Below are positions 17,105-27,053 of a stretch of 64,000 bases of DNA, piece after piece. Under the pieces are notes generated by a model. The model searched no databases. It was not told the DNA's origin and saw only the letters and a list, made by a program, of their open reading frames with translations. The position numbers were made by a program, and so were the translations under genes. Position 1 is the first letter of the stretch. Each line of letters begins with the position of its first letter. The stretch is from contig NZ_SWLZ01000001.1 of NCBI RefSeq assembly GCF_005502275.1, positions 1 to 64,000 of the forward strand, in the 5' to 3' direction. Source of the stretch: Robertmurraya siralis (GTDB lineage Bacteria > Bacillota > Bacilli > Bacillales > Cytobacillaceae).

Positions 17105-19708
17105 ATGGATTTGAACAGAATGACGGAACGAATGCAAGAGGCATTGTTTAGTGCCCAGTCTTTAGCCGTTTCAAATGAGCATCAGGAGGTCGATGAAGAC
17201 CATTTGTTTTTAGCTTTACTGAAGCAAGATGAGAGCCTTGTCGCTGCTATTCTAGAGAGAATCCAATTTCCTTCTGCAAAATTTGAACAAAAAATAAATG
17301 AATTGCTTCATAAAAAACCTCAAGTATCTGGAAGTGGGGTAGAGCAAGGTAAGCTCTATATCACAACTAGATTGCAAAGACTATTAACTGAGGCGGAGCG
17401 GGAGATGGAAAAACTTCAAGATGAATTTCTTTCCGTTGAACATGTGTTGCTTGCTTCAATGATTTATCAGCAATCTAGCATTGGTGAAATTTTGAAGAAT
17501 GAACGGATCACATATGATGCTTTGCTTCAAGAAATAAAAAAAATAAGGGGGAATCAAAGAGTGACTTCACAAAATCCTGAGGCCACATACGATGTATTAA
17601 ATAAATATGGGAGAGATTTGGTGGCGGAAGTGAAGGCTGGCAAGCTTGACCCGGTCATTGGCCGTGACGGGGAAATCCGAAATGTGATACGGATTCTCTC
17701 GCGTAAAACAAAGAATAACCCCGTTTTAATTGGTGAGCCAGGTGTTGGAAAAACGGCCATTGTCGAGGGATTAGCACAAAGAATTGTACGGAAAGATGTA
17801 CCGGAAGGACTTAAGGATAAAACGATTTTTTCACTTGATATGAGTTCACTCATCGCTGGGGCTAAATTTCGAGGAGAGTTTGAAGAACGGTTAAAAGCAG
17901 TTCTAAATGAAATCAAAAAAAGCGAGGGGAGAATTCTCCTTTTTATTGATGAAATCCACACCATTGTCGGTGCAGGAAAAACGGAAGGAGCCATAGATGC
18001 TGGCAATATGTTAAAACCAATGCTCGCCCGTGGTGAATTACATTGTATTGGCGCAACCACTTTAGATGAGCATCGTAAGTATATTGAAAAAGATCCTGCG
18101 CTCGAAAGACGCTTTCAGCAAGTCCTTGTACAGGAACCCGATGTGGAAGATACGATTTCCATTCTCCGTGGCTTAAAAGAAAGGTTTGAAATCCATCACG
18201 GGGTAAATATTCATGACCGCGCTCTTGTAACAGCGGCCATGTTATCGGATCGTTATATTTCAGACCGTTTTTTACCTGATAAAGCGATTGATCTTGTTGA
18301 TGAAGCTTGTGCGATGATTCGAACAGAAATTGATTCAATGCCATCAGAGCTTGATGAGGTTACACGTCGTGTGATGCAATTAGAAATTGAAGAGGCCGCC
18401 TTGCAAAAGGAAGAAGACGATCAAAGCAAAACTAGATTGTCTACCTTGCAAAAAGAGCTTGCAGATATGCGTGATAAAGCCAATTCAATGAAAGCCAAGT
18501 GGATGGCTGAAAAAGAAAGTATTCAACAAGTACAAGAGAAGCGAGAGACATTGGAACGATTGCGAAGAGAATTAGAAGAGGCTGAAAATCAATATGATTT
18601 AAATAAAGCTGCTGAGCTCCGCCATGGACGAATCCCGTCCCTTGAAAGAGAATTGAAAGAGTTGGAAGATGAAGTAAGTAAGCAAGCGGATGAAAGACTT
18701 TTGCGTGAAGAAGTGACAGAAGAGGAAATTGCCAATATTGTTGCAAGGTGGACAGGCATTCCATTGGCAAAACTTGTGGAAGGTGAAAGGGAAAAACTGT
18801 TGCGCCTTGAACAAATTCTCCATGAGCGTGTAGTCGGACAAGACGAGGCGGTAATATTGGTATCTGATGCCGTTCTTAGAGCAAGAGCGGGGATAAAAGA
18901 TCCGAACAGGCCGATTGGCTCGTTTATCTTCCTTGGTCCTACTGGTGTAGGAAAAACCGAGCTTGCAAAGGCATTGGCACAATCTTTGTTCGATAGTGAG
19001 GAGCAAATCATTCGCATTGATATGTCTGAATATATGGAGAAACATTCTGTTTCAAGATTGGTTGGAGCACCTCCAGGCTATGTCGGGTATGAGGAAGGTG
19101 GTCAGTTAACGGAAGCTGTTCGCAGAAAACCATATTCAGTCATATTGCTGGACGAAATCGAAAAAGCTCATCCAGATGTATTCAATATATTGCTGCAGAT
19201 GCTTGATGATGGGCGGATAACTGACTCCCAGGGAAGAACCGTTGATTTTAAGAATACCGTTATTATTATGACATCTAATATTGGCTCGAATTTTTTATTA
19301 GAAGATCGAAATGATGAGTTCATTTCTGAAGACGTTAAAAATCAAGTCATGACACAGTTAAGAGGGCATTTTCGACCAGAATTCTTAAATCGGGTTGATG
19401 AAACGATCCTTTTCAAACCTTTGTCATTGCAAGATATAAAAATGATTGTCGTAAAATTGATTGCAGAATTACAGAGAAGATTAGAGGCTCAACAAATTCA
19501 ATTAAGCATAACCGAGGGTGCTAAAGAATATATTGCAGCAAATGGATTTGATCCGGTGTATGGAGCGAGGCCGTTGAAACGCTTTATTCAACGAAATGTT
19601 GAAACGATGCTGGCAAGAGAAATTATTGCTGGTCACATTGGGGAAAATAGTGCTGTACAAATCATTCTTCAAAACGATACAATCAAATTATCAACCATTG
19701 ATAGATAA
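17105..19708 (+). CDS. clpB: ATP-dependent disaggregase ClpB
   Basis: 867-residue class I Hsp100 chaperone that, with DnaK, extracts and refolds aggregated protein; it does not feed a protease. Order: N-domain (about 1-145), NBD1 with Walker A GEPGVGKT (about 205-212), long coiled-coil middle domain (about 400-530), NBD2 with GPTGVGKT and sensor regions to the C-terminus. No ClpP-docking loop is expected in this family. RBS GGAGGAG precedes ATG 17105. Expression should be heat-inducible through the CtsR box. B. subtilis 168 is usually described without ClpB, so its presence sets this genome apart. A second in-frame start inside the gene is described separately. Confidence 0.96.
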   Translation: MDLNRMTERMQEALFSAQSLAVSNEHQEVDEDHLFLALLKQDESLVAAILERIQFPSAKFEQKINELLHKKPQVSGSGVEQGKLYITTRLQRLLTEAEREMEKLQDEFLSVEHVLLASMIYQQSSIGEILKNERITYDALLQEIKKIRGNQRVTSQNPEATYDVLNKYGRDLVAEVKAGKLDPVIGRDGEIRNVIRILSRKTKNNPVLIGEPGVGKTAIVEGLAQRIVRKDVPEGLKDKTIFSLDMSSLIAGAKFRGEFEERLKAVLNEIKKSEGRILLFIDEIHTIVGAGKTEGAIDAGNMLKPMLARGELHCIGATTLDEHRKYIEKDPALERRFQQVLVQEPDVEDTISILRGLKERFEIHHGVNIHDRALVTAAMLSDRYISDRFLPDKAIDLVDEACAMIRTEIDSMPSELDEVTRRVMQLEIEEAALQKEEDDQSKTRLSTLQKELADMRDKANSMKAKWMAEKESIQQVQEKRETLERLRRELEEAENQYDLNKAAELRHGRIPSLERELKELEDEVSKQADERLLREEVTEEEIANIVARWTGIPLAKLVEGEREKLLRLEQILHERVVGQDEAVILVSDAVLRARAGIKDPNRPIGSFIFLGPTGVGKTELAKALAQSLFDSEEQIIRIDMSEYMEKHSVSRLVGAPPGYVGYEEGGQLTEAVRRKPYSVILLDEIEKAHPDVFNILLQMLDDGRITDSQGRTVDFKNTVIIMTSNIGSNFLLEDRNDEFISEDVKNQVMTQLRGHFRPEFLNRVDETILFKPLSLQDIKMIVVKLIAELQRRLEAQQIQLSITEGAKEYIAANGFDPVYGARPLKRFIQRNVETMLAREIIAGHIGENSAVQIILQNDTIKLSTIDR
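17546..17563 (+). promoter_or_regulatory. Internal translation start for a short ClpB isoform
   Basis: AGGGGG (17546-17551) precedes an in-frame GTG at 17561 with 9 nt spacing. The codon is Val153, exactly at the junction between the N-domain and NBD1. E. coli clpB is known to produce a short isoform lacking the N-domain from an internal GTG at nearly the same place. Site and spacing are seen; use is inferred. Confidence 0.5.
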
Positions 19709-19720
19709 AAATCGCAACAA

Positions 19721-19755
19721 AAAAGTCATCCTCTGAAATCAGGATGACTTTTTTA
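19721..19755 (+). terminator. clpB terminator
   Basis: AAAAGTCATCCT (19721-19732) pairs perfectly with AGGATGACTTTT (19741-19752), followed by further T residues; 8-nt loop. Confidence 0.88.
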
Positions 19756-19902
19756 CCCTAAGCGTATAGATGTTGCTTTAAAGAATGATCGCTCCACTAA
19801 GGGCTTGTCTTTTTCATGCGAGCCTGTTGTATGACTGTACTATTGCTACGTGTACTTCTCACTTATTCATCATCAAGGCAATGCTGTAAAAAACAACCTT
19901 AA

Positions 19903-20094
19903 TTAATGAATCCCTTCTTTTCCACTTGGTTCATTAGGAATAATGGCAGGCAAAATTAAAATAAAAATGGTAGCCACTACGCCTAAGATGGCACCAGTTA
20001 CAAACTCATATTGTACTCCGATCATTGAGCTTGCTACGTACGTTAACATTTGAACTAGAGCGAATGTCCAGAAAAAAGTCCAAAAGTATTTCAC
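19903..20094 (-). CDS. yjzD: YjzD family small membrane protein (DUF2929)
   Basis: 63-residue protein with two hydrophobic segments (about 3-23 and 32-50) and an IPNEP motif near the C-terminus, as in the DUF2929/YjzD family. Function unknown. GTG 20094 is chosen because GAGGTG (complement of 20101-20106) lies 6 nt upstream and this gives the conserved YFWTFFWTF beginning; the open frame extends three codons further. Same position relative to yjaU as in B. subtilis. Confidence 0.8.
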   Translation of the reverse strand: MKYFWTFFWTFALVQMLTYVASSMIGVQYEFVTGAILGVVATIFILILPAIIPNEPSGKEGIH

Positions 20095-20470
20095 CGTAAT
20101 CACCTCTTACCTAAATAACATCTGTTTTATTCTACCATAGTGGCTCCAATTGATAAAGTAAAACTTTGACGTAAAAGGAGATGCACCGCTTTCATATTTA
20201 CTTGTATACCTTATATTAGCTTGGGTTTGGAAAGTAAATAAATAGCCAGGCTTTCACAGCTTTTTATCACGATTGGTTTTTGCAGCTATATCGGGGATGA
20301 ATCAGGTTGATGAATGTAAGAAGCCAGTTTGGTACCGAACGATTAAGGTGTTAAAAATAGCACTGCAAAAAAGAGCGTAAAGAAATAATGTAAATATGGG
20401 CGAACCCCCTTTCACTTTAAACATAACTTCATACATTAATAAGAGTAAATTCACAGAAGGAGTTTTTCGT
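20095..20470. other. Intergenic region before yjaU
   Basis: About 376 nt with no supported gene. A 27-codon frame (20297-20380) lacks a properly spaced ribosome-binding site and was not called. No clear promoter or hairpin found. Confidence 0.4.
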
Positions 20471-21211
20471 ATGGAGCACCGAAACTTTAAGCTGGATACC
20501 GAATGGAACATGATTCATTATCCCGAAAAACCTACTGGTTTCGGTATCCTTATTATTGGTGATGAACGTCATTATGTTGATGAGAAGTCGAGTTTTTGGA
20601 CACAAAATGAAGGGAAGCGAAGATTGATTGAGAGTTTTAAGAAATCGGGGTACACCGTATTTTATTCAAATTTATATGGGAAAAATTGGGGAAGTGAAAA
20701 AGCTGTTAATTTGGCAAAGCGCCTATATGAATATATTATTCGCACTGAAATTATTAATAGCAAAATACACATTTTAGCTGAAGGGATGGGAGCTTTAGTT
20801 GCACTAAAGCTTATTAAGGAAATGAACGGCAATATACGCTCTGTTGTATTATTAAATCCCGTCTTATCTTTAAAGCATCATTTAGAGCAAGAGAAGGATC
20901 ATAAGTTTTTCTACAAAAAATTATTAAAAGAGCTTTCCTATTCGTTCGATAAGGAAAGTAAGCAAATTATCGAAATTATAAGCAATCCTGAATTTGCCAG
21001 TCCCCAATTTCATTCGGATATCCCGACGAAAATTATTCATGTTTTGTCAGGAAATCGAGCCTATAAACAATCAACATTATTAAAGAATCTTTCCGTGATA
21101 TGGAAAAGCGAAGAAGTGCCGATTACAATCAGCTATCTTCTTCCTGAAAAGAAGTCACAGATGGACTATTATATGATTACCTTTATGAAAACACATGAAG
21201 GCATTCTTTAA
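20471..21211 (+). CDS. yjaU: YjaU-like alpha/beta-hydrolase fold protein
   Basis: 246-residue cytosolic protein of alpha/beta-hydrolase type: an early strand-turn GFGILIIGDERH, then a nucleophile-elbow-like region ILAEGMGALVAL (101-112). In active members the elbow is G-x-S-x-G; here it reads A-E-G-M-G, so the serine position is Gly105 and catalysis by the usual triad looks lost. Function unknown. ATG 20471 follows AGAAGGAGT at proper spacing, much better than earlier in-frame codons. First of yjaU-yjaV-med, a conserved Bacillus cluster. Confidence 0.75.
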   Translation: MEHRNFKLDTEWNMIHYPEKPTGFGILIIGDERHYVDEKSSFWTQNEGKRRLIESFKKSGYTVFYSNLYGKNWGSEKAVNLAKRLYEYIIRTEIINSKIHILAEGMGALVALKLIKEMNGNIRSVVLLNPVLSLKHHLEQEKDHKFFYKKLLKELSYSFDKESKQIIEIISNPEFASPQFHSDIPTKIIHVLSGNRAYKQSTLLKNLSVIWKSEEVPITISYLLPEKKSQMDYYMITFMKTHEGIL

Positions 21212-21251
21212 AATATCCTTAAAACTAGTTCGATTGTCATTTGAAATAATC

Positions 21252-21299
21252 AAGCCTCCCGCAGCATATGATGGAGTAAGAGTTTACTCAGGGAGGCTT
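21252..21299 (+). other. Hairpin covering the yjaV ribosome-binding site
   Basis: AAGCCTCCC (21252-21260) pairs with GGGAGGCTT (21291-21299). The loop holds a second hairpin, GAGTAA with TTACTC. The 3' arm contains the yjaV Shine-Dalgarno GGGAGG, and is followed by a short T-run just before ATG 21306, so the structure could hide the yjaV start or terminate some transcripts. Confidence 0.6.
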
Positions 21300-21305
21300 T
21301 TTGCT

Positions 21306-22094
21306 ATGGACAAGGTAATTATGATTGGAACATTTGAGTTTTTGGGATTTCATTTTACTAAGAAAATGTTGGAAGAAGGAATGGAAGTTGTTGGTGTTCA
21401 TTTTAACAAAGAAAAAAAAGAATCATACTTAATAGAAGAAAAACGGTTACAAATTGGGAGGAATGCGAATTTTTTGGAGGAGAAGTTTAATTCCTTCAAT
21501 GGGGAAGGCTTTGAATCAGCGCCCCTGATCGTGGATTATTATGATTTTTTTATGCGGGAGGATGAAGAGCAATTAGTTGCGCTTATTGAAAATCAGTTGT
21601 TGCTGCAAAATCGCGAAAAAATCATTTTTTTACTCCCTCTCTCCATATTTAATAAAGAATTTAAGGATAATAGAAATAATTTAGAAAAGTTAATTTCGTC
21701 TGTAAAAAAACAAAATCAGTTCGTACAGGAATTTTTTTTACCTACCGTATATGGACCATGGCAGTCTGAAGCGTTCCTCTTTCAACAAACATTTGTTAAA
21801 AAAAGAGATGAATGGAAGTTGACTGCAAGAGAGTGGACCGCTGATGCTTTATACGTTGAGGATGTTGTTGCCAATATTTTAAAGCTAATGGAGCAAGACG
21901 AGAAACGATATATTTTGAAAAATGCGGTGTCAGCTGCTTGGAAAAAGTGTGCAAAGTTTTTAGAAATAGAAGAAGTGCCTGTTCGAACAATTGACAGGGG
22001 AGACGATGGATGTGAGGTCATCGTTCATCAAGCAACATCATTTGAAATGGGATTAATAAAACAGAAAAATATAATTGAAACGTTAGGAATGTAG
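21306..22094 (+). CDS. yjaV: YjaV-like NAD-dependent epimerase fold protein
   Basis: 262-residue cytosolic protein of the extended short-chain dehydrogenase/epimerase type. The N-terminus has a Rossmann-like strand (VIMIGTFEFLGF) with only part of the G-x-x-G-x-x-G pattern, and the mid-protein motif PTVYGPWQ (about 145-152) is typical of sugar-nucleotide epimerases. The catalytic Tyr-x3-Lys is not obvious, so enzymatic activity is doubtful. ATG 21306 follows GGGAGG inside a hairpin. Lies between yjaU and med as in B. subtilis; function unknown. Confidence 0.75.
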   Translation: MDKVIMIGTFEFLGFHFTKKMLEEGMEVVGVHFNKEKKESYLIEEKRLQIGRNANFLEEKFNSFNGEGFESAPLIVDYYDFFMREDEEQLVALIENQLLLQNREKIIFLLPLSIFNKEFKDNRNNLEKLISSVKKQNQFVQEFFLPTVYGPWQSEAFLFQQTFVKKRDEWKLTAREWTADALYVEDVVANILKLMEQDEKRYILKNAVSAAWKKCAKFLEIEEVPVRTIDRGDDGCEVIVHQATSFEMGLIKQKNIIETLGM

Positions 22095-22210
22095 AGTTAA
22101 AGAAAAAATTCTTCCCAATTATGCCTGATAAATGTAGAATTAAAATGATTACATCATTTCGACTAGGACGAAAGATTGATCTTCGATTTTATCTGAGAGG
22201 CGGAAAAAGA

Positions 22211-23176
22211 ATGCAAAAGATATTAGCATGTTTCGGGATGATTCTTTTATGCCTTTTTACGCTTTCAGCGTGTGGACAAACATTAAGAACAGGCGAACTA
22301 AAAAAAGCAGGATTATTAGTGCCGGAAACCGTGAATGATCAGGTTTGGGGTACAAAAGGTTATAAAGGTATGTTAAAAATCCAATCGCACTTTAATGTGG
22401 ATGTGTACTATAAAGAGGGCATGAATTCAGAAGCGGTTGTCCAAAGAGCTGTAAAGGAATTTGATCAAAAAGGTGTTAATTTAATTTTTGGCCATGGTAA
22501 TGAGTATGCTGATTATTTTAATAGGCTTTCAAAAGAATATCCGGATATTCATTTTGTCAGTTTTAATGGAAATGCGACTCAGGAAAATACGACAAGCTTG
22601 AATTTTGATGCTTATGCTATGGGCTATTTTGGCGGAATGGTCGCTGGTCATATGACAAGCACAAATCATGTGGGGATTATTGCTGCATATGAATGGCAGC
22701 CTGAGGTCGAGGGATTTTATGAGGGAGCGGTTTTCGCAAACAACGATGTTGAAGTGGACATTAAATTTGTATGGCAATGGGATGATGATGAACGTGCCCA
22801 GTTACTTTTAGACGAAATGCTTCATAACGACGTCGATGTCATTTATCCTGCTGGTGATGGTTATAACGTTCCAGTTATTGAAAAGATAAAGGAAAAGGGG
22901 CTTTATGCGATCGGTTATATTTCTGATCAGTCCGATTTAGGTGAATCAACTGTATTGACGAGTACGATTCAGCATGTCGACTCATTGTACGAATTGGTGG
23001 CAGAACAATTTAACAAAGGGAAATTGGAATCAGGTAATCTCACTTTTGATTTTCAAGATGATGTTATTTCATTAGGGGAATTTAGTCCGCTAGTCGATCA
23101 AGAGTTTATCGATACCCTTAACAAAATGATCGATACGTATAAGGAAACAGGTAAGTTGCCAAAAAAAAATATTTGA
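22211..23176 (+). CDS. med: Competence regulator Med, BMP-family lipoprotein
   Basis: 321-residue surface lipoprotein. The signal peptide ends in the lipobox LSAC with lipidated Cys21. The mature part is a basic-membrane-protein (BMP/PnrA-like) fold with VPETVNDQVWGTKGYKG and YPAGDGYNVPVIEKIKEKGLYAIGY, closely matching B. subtilis Med, a positive regulator of comK expression whose ligand is unknown. GAGAGGCGG precedes ATG 22211. In B. subtilis comZ follows med; here a terminator and a convergent gene follow instead. Confidence 0.88.
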   Translation: MQKILACFGMILLCLFTLSACGQTLRTGELKKAGLLVPETVNDQVWGTKGYKGMLKIQSHFNVDVYYKEGMNSEAVVQRAVKEFDQKGVNLIFGHGNEYADYFNRLSKEYPDIHFVSFNGNATQENTTSLNFDAYAMGYFGGMVAGHMTSTNHVGIIAAYEWQPEVEGFYEGAVFANNDVEVDIKFVWQWDDDERAQLLLDEMLHNDVDVIYPAGDGYNVPVIEKIKEKGLYAIGYISDQSDLGESTVLTSTIQHVDSLYELVAEQFNKGKLESGNLTFDFQDDVISLGEFSPLVDQEFIDTLNKMIDTYKETGKLPKKNI

Positions 23177-23220
23177 AATTGCTATTATGAAATTTATCGA
23201 TAATTTTACATTCTTAAACA

Positions 23221-23255
23221 AAACTGCCTGTTTAAATTGATAGGCAGTTTTTATT
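23221..23255. terminator. Terminator between med and a convergent gene
   Basis: AAACTGCCT (23221-23229) pairs with AGGCAGTTT (23242-23250), followed by TTATTTTTATT on the plus strand. It lies between med (plus) and the minus-strand gene ending at 23260. Confidence 0.75.
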
Positions 23256-23259
23256 TTTA

Positions 23260-23592
23260 TTATTTCTTTGAAATGAAATGTTCAAGAACTGGCTTGAGTT
23301 TATTTAAAAGTGGTTTTAGCTCCTTTGTCGATGTCATTAATGTATCAACATGATGCATTACTTTCATGTAATCAACATTTTGTAAAAATTGTTCAATCGA
23401 CTTATTGATTCCGTTATGATGACTGCTTTTGCCTACTGCTTTTGCTTTATTGCTTGTCTGTGCACCGAGAATCCAGTCCCAATTATTTTGTTCATTTTCT
23501 GTTGTTTTCTCAACAATAGGTGTGCTTCGTTCTCCAAACATGAATTTTGAAAAGCGATCAGTTACTTCCGTTTTTGTGTTTTTCTCCTCCAT
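23260..23592 (-). CDS. Hypothetical hydrophilic protein
   Basis: 110-residue protein not recognised. The first half is charged and low in structure (MEEKNTKTEVTDRFSKF), followed by WDWILG and a C-terminal helical region ending in ELKPLLNKLKPVLEHFISKK. No signal peptide, membrane segment or cysteine. GGAGGTG (complement of 23599-23605) gives a strong start at 23592; the frame extends upstream without support. It occupies the place of comZ/yjzB in B. subtilis and may be the positional counterpart of yjzB, which I cannot confirm. Confidence 0.65.
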   Translation of the reverse strand: MEEKNTKTEVTDRFSKFMFGERSTPIVEKTTENEQNNWDWILGAQTSNKAKAVGKSSHHNGINKSIEQFLQNVDYMKVMHHVDTLMTSTKELKPLLNKLKPVLEHFISKK

Positions 23593-23717
23593 TTCTAGCA
23601 CCTCCTTATTTTCATCCCATATTAGGTTATTCTTTCTAATTTGTAATGGTATAGACAAACGTGGAGTTTGAAGGAAACTAATATACTGGCGAAAAAGGTT
23701 GCAGGAAACGATGTATC

Positions 23718-23751
23718 TTGATAAAATAATTAGTACCAAGTCATAATAATT
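23718..23751 (+). promoter_or_regulatory. fabH-fabF promoter with FapR-type operator
   Basis: TTGATA (23718-23723) and CATAAT (23742-23747) are 18 nt apart. Between and over them lies ATTAGTACCAAGTCATAAT (23729-23747), similar to the FapR operator whose core is TTAGTACC followed by an inverted half-site. The same 19-bp layout occurs before fabI. FapR represses these genes until malonyl-CoA accumulates. Confidence 0.7.
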
Positions 23752-23846
23752 GATAATAAAAAATGGCTGGCTAATCTTTTTTAGGAAAAATGAATCGGGA
23801 TAATAAATAAAATCTTACATCTTTTTTGGATGAAAGGAGATAAGGA

Positions 23847-24779
23847 ATGAACGCAGGGATTATAGGAATTGGTAGATTTCTTCCGGATAATGTTGTTACA
23901 AATACGGATTTAGAAAAGAAAATGGATACCTCTGATGAATGGATTCGCACAAGAACAGGAATTGAAGAAAGGCGAATTGCTGATCACAATATAGATACCT
24001 CTGATATGGCATATAGGGCAGCGAAAAAGGCGATTGAGAATGCAAATATTTCACCGGAGGAAATTGGTTTAATTTTGGTCGCTACTGTGACGCCAGATAC
24101 CCCTTTCCCATCTGTATCATGTAAAATTCAAGAGATGCTTGGGGCAGTTAATGCCGCAGCGATGGATATAAGTGCAGCATGTGCTGGGTTTATGTATGGC
24201 ATGGTAACAGCGAAGCAATTTGTCGAAGGTGGAGCATATAAGTATGTTCTAGTAGTTGGGGTAGAAAAGTTATCGAAGATCATGGATTGGGACGATCGCA
24301 GTACGGCCGTATTGTTTGGTGATGGTGCTGGAGCGGCTGTTATCGGTCAAGTATCGGAAAACCGTGGGATTTTAGCTTTTGAATTAGGAGCGGATGGTAC
24401 AGGAGGAAAATACCTATATCAAGACGAATATATTATGATGAATGGTAGAGAAGTATTTAAATTTGCTGTAAGGCAGATGGGTGAAAGCAGTGTCAATGTA
24501 CTGGATAAAGCTGGATTGACAAAAGAAGATGTAGACATGCTCATTCCTCATCAAGCTAATATTCGAATTATGGAGGCTTCAAGACAAAGGCTGGAGCTTC
24601 CACTTGAAAAGATGTCAAAAACGGTTCATAAATATGGTAATACTTCGGCAGCTTCGATTCCGATTTCAATTGTCGAAGAGCTTGAAGCTGGAAAAATTAA
24701 AGATGATGATGTTATTGTAATGGTTGGCTTCGGTGGAGGCTTAACTTGGGGAGCAATAGCATTAAGATGGGGAAGATAG
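23847..24779 (+). CDS. fabH: Beta-ketoacyl-ACP synthase III
   Basis: 310-residue condensing enzyme that starts fatty-acid synthesis by joining a (usually branched) acyl-CoA primer with malonyl-ACP. The catalytic triad is visible: C112 in [10 protein letters not shown], His in [10 protein letters not shown] and Asn in KYGNTSAAS. Family-typical length. AAAGGAG precedes ATG 23847. It forms an operon with fabF 33 nt downstream and is controlled by the upstream FapR-type box. Confidence 0.96.
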   Translation: MNAGIIGIGRFLPDNVVTNTDLEKKMDTSDEWIRTRTGIEERRIADHNIDTSDMAYRAAKKAIENANISPEEIGLILVATVTPDTPFPSVSCKIQEMLGAVNAAAMDISAACAGFMYGMVTAKQFVEGGAYKYVLVVGVEKLSKIMDWDDRSTAVLFGDGAGAAVIGQVSENRGILAFELGADGTGGKYLYQDEYIMMNGREVFKFAVRQMGESSVNVLDKAGLTKEDVDMLIPHQANIRIMEASRQRLELPLEKMSKTVHKYGNTSAASIPISIVEELEAGKIKDDDVIVMVGFGGGLTWGAIALRWGR

Positions 24780-24812
24780 CATACCTATTTATGTGCAAAG
24801 GAGAAGGATAAA

Positions 24813-26054
24813 ATGACGAAGAGAAGAGTAGTTGTAACGGGAATTGGCGCCGTTACTCCACTTGGAAATGATGCTGAGACAACTTGGAAGAAGATTCAAG
24901 AAGGGATTTCAGGTGTTGGGATCCTAACAAGACTGAACCCAGATGATTATCCTGCCAAAGTGGTGGCAGAGGTTAAGGATTTTAATGTTGAAGACTTTAT
25001 TGATAAAAAAGATGCTAGAAAAATGGACCGTTTCACCCATTATGCTGTCGCAGCTTCACTGATGGCGGTTAAAGATGCAGGATTAGAAATTAATGATGAT
25101 AATTCACATCGTGTCGGTGTTTGGATTGGTTCAGGCATCGGTGGAATGGAGACGTTTGAAAATCAATTTGAAACATTCTTAAACAAAGGCCACCGTAGAG
25201 TGAGTCCGTTCTTTGTTCCGATGATGATTCCTGATATGGCAGCAGGTCAGGTTTCAATTACATTGGGAGCAAGAGGATTTAATTCCTGTACGGTTACCGC
25301 TTGTGCAACAGGTACAAATTCGATAGGCGATGCCTTTAAGGTCATTCAACGTGGTGAAGCAGATGCGATGGTAACTGGAGGAGCAGAAGCACCTATTTCT
25401 AGAATGGCAATAGCTGGTTTCTGTGCAAACAAGGCACTGTCTACAAATCCTGATCCAGGGACAGCAAGCCGCCCATTTGATTTAAATCGAGATGGCTTTG
25501 TCATGGGAGAAGGAGCGGGAATTGTTGTGCTTGAAGAATTAGAGCATGCGTTAGCACGGGGCGCCAAAATATATGCTGAAATCGTAGGCTATGCCGCAAC
25601 AGGAGATGCATATCACATTACAGCTCCCGCACCAGGTGGAGAAGGTGGAGCAAGAGCGATGAAAATGGCGATCGAGGACGCTGAGCTTAAGCCAGAAGAT
25701 ATTGGCTATATTAACGCCCATGGGACGAGTACAGATTATAATGATAAATTTGAGACATTAGCCATTAAGGAAGTGTTCGGTGATCATGCTAATAAGCTGG
25801 CCGTGAGTTCGACGAAGTCGATGACAGGTCATTTGCTTGGAGCTGCTGGCGGAGTTGAAGCTATTTTCACCGTATTGGCTCTAAAAGACTCTGTTTTACC
25901 ACCAACAATCAATTTACAAACACCAGATCCAGAATGTGATTTAGACTATGTTCCAAATGTTGCTAGAAAGCAGGAAGTACATGCTGCTCTCAGTAATTCA
26001 TTGGGATTTGGTGGGCATAATGCAACCATCGTTTTTCGCAAATATGAAGAATAA
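24813..26054 (+). CDS. fabF: Beta-ketoacyl-ACP synthase II
   Basis: 413-residue elongating condensing enzyme of type II fatty-acid synthesis. Catalytic C164 is in [10 protein letters not shown], with histidines in NAHGTST and [23 protein letters not shown] precedes ATG 24813. Cotranscribed with fabH; a perfect terminator follows at 26082. Confidence 0.97.
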   Translation: MTKRRVVVTGIGAVTPLGNDAETTWKKIQEGISGVGILTRLNPDDYPAKVVAEVKDFNVEDFIDKKDARKMDRFTHYAVAASLMAVKDAGLEINDDNSHRVGVWIGSGIGGMETFENQFETFLNKGHRRVSPFFVPMMIPDMAAGQVSITLGARGFNSCTVTACATGTNSIGDAFKVIQRGEADAMVTGGAEAPISRMAIAGFCANKALSTNPDPGTASRPFDLNRDGFVMGEGAGIVVLEELEHALARGAKIYAEIVGYAATGDAYHITAPAPGGEGGARAMKMAIEDAELKPEDIGYINAHGTSTDYNDKFETLAIKEVFGDHANKLAVSSTKSMTGHLLGAAGGVEAIFTVLALKDSVLPPTINLQTPDPECDLDYVPNVARKQEVHAALSNSLGFGGHNATIVFRKYEE

Positions 26055-26081
26055 AAGTTAATAATGGGGAAATGAGAAAGA

Positions 26082-26117
26082 GTTCAAAAAAGTGTTTCAC
26101 TTTTTTGAACCCTTTTT
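26082..26117 (+). terminator. fabHF operon terminator
   Basis: A 13-bp perfect stem, GTTCAAAAAAGTG (26082-26094) with CACTTTTTTGAAC (26098-26110), followed by CCTTTTTT. Confidence 0.9.
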
Positions 26118-26321
26118 TCTTTGCACTGAAGGGAAGCATTATAAAAATCTGGCTGCCCGGTGCAGAAACAAAAGAGCTGCTGTAGACAAATTGGAACTGC
26201 AGCTCATTCAAAAATAACAAGAGACCCTCGAGAAGGAATACACTTAAATCTTTTTTATCTGCTTCCAGTTTCGTTTTTAATCTTATTTTCATAAACTATT
26301 GAAAAATTGGAGGTGGAGCAT

Positions 26322-27053
26322 GTGGGAGTTGTTGAAACTGATAAATGGCTAAATGAAAATTTTGAACATCCGAGTAAAATATGCGAACAAATTGATTCGG
26401 GTAAGCCCGATTTATATTCATATTTAGTCCAGTTTGGAATGTATACACCGAATAGAAGGACGTGGGACTATTTTCAAAGATTACAAAAAAATAAGATATG
26501 GGAAGAAGTGAGAAAGTTATTAACGAAATATCAAAAACTATGGAATGGGCCCGACGTGAATATTTATATATTTCCGATTGATCGCAGATTTGGTGATAAA
26601 GGCGGTGTTTCCTTTAAAAAGAAAATGTTTTTGTTTTTATCTCCACTTGAAGACCAGATGGAATTGGAAGCTTTGTTTGTCCATGAATATCACCATGTTT
26701 GCAGGATGAATAAGCAAAAAAAGGAAATAATTGACTATAATTTACTAGATTCCATCATATTAGAGGGGCTTGCAGAATATGCTGTAGAGTACTACTGCGG
26801 CAGCAAATATCGGGCAAAATGGTGCGATTATTATGAGGAGAAAGAATTAGAGCAATACTGGCAAGGGCTAAAAGAGAAAATTATTGAAATAAAGAGGGAG
26901 CAGTCACTTCATGACAGGATTTTATTTGGGAAAAGGGGCTACCCGAAGCTGCTTGGTTATGCGCTTGGATATCATCTTACAAAAGCAATGCCTAAAGACG
27001 GAAACTTTTCTGAAAAAATAAATTTTTATTCGAATTCCGAAAATTTCATATAA
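26322..27053 (+). CDS. yjaZ: YjaZ-like DUF2268 putative zinc protease
   Basis: 243-residue protein of the DUF2268 family, predicted metalloprotease. The zinc motif HEYHH is at residues 121-125 (H121, E122, H125) and a downstream glutamate in ILEGLAEYAVEYY is the likely third ligand. No signal peptide or membrane segment is visible, so it probably acts in the cytosol. GTG 26322 lies 8 nt after GGAGG; an upstream TTG is possible. An overlapping out-of-frame ATG at 26320 ends after ten codons. Neighbour of app as in B. subtilis; substrate unknown. Confidence 0.8.
   Translation: MGVVETDKWLNENFEHPSKICEQIDSGKPDLYSYLVQFGMYTPNRRTWDYFQRLQKNKIWEEVRKLLTKYQKLWNGPDVNIYIFPIDRRFGDKGGVSFKKKMFLFLSPLEDQMELEALFVHEYHHVCRMNKQKKEIIDYNLLDSIILEGLAEYAVEYYCGSKYRAKWCDYYEEKELEQYWQGLKEKIIEIKREQSLHDRILFGKRGYPKLLGYALGYHLTKAMPKDGNFSEKINFYSNSENFI

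Noticed and set aside
17554-19045. Several long antisense frames in clpB (109-168 codons)
   Set aside because: They mirror the codon structure of clpB on the other strand, have no own ribosome-binding sites, and lie under a well-supported gene.
20297-20380. 27-codon frame before yjaU
   Set aside because: The G-run is directly against the ATG so spacing is wrong; no known family.
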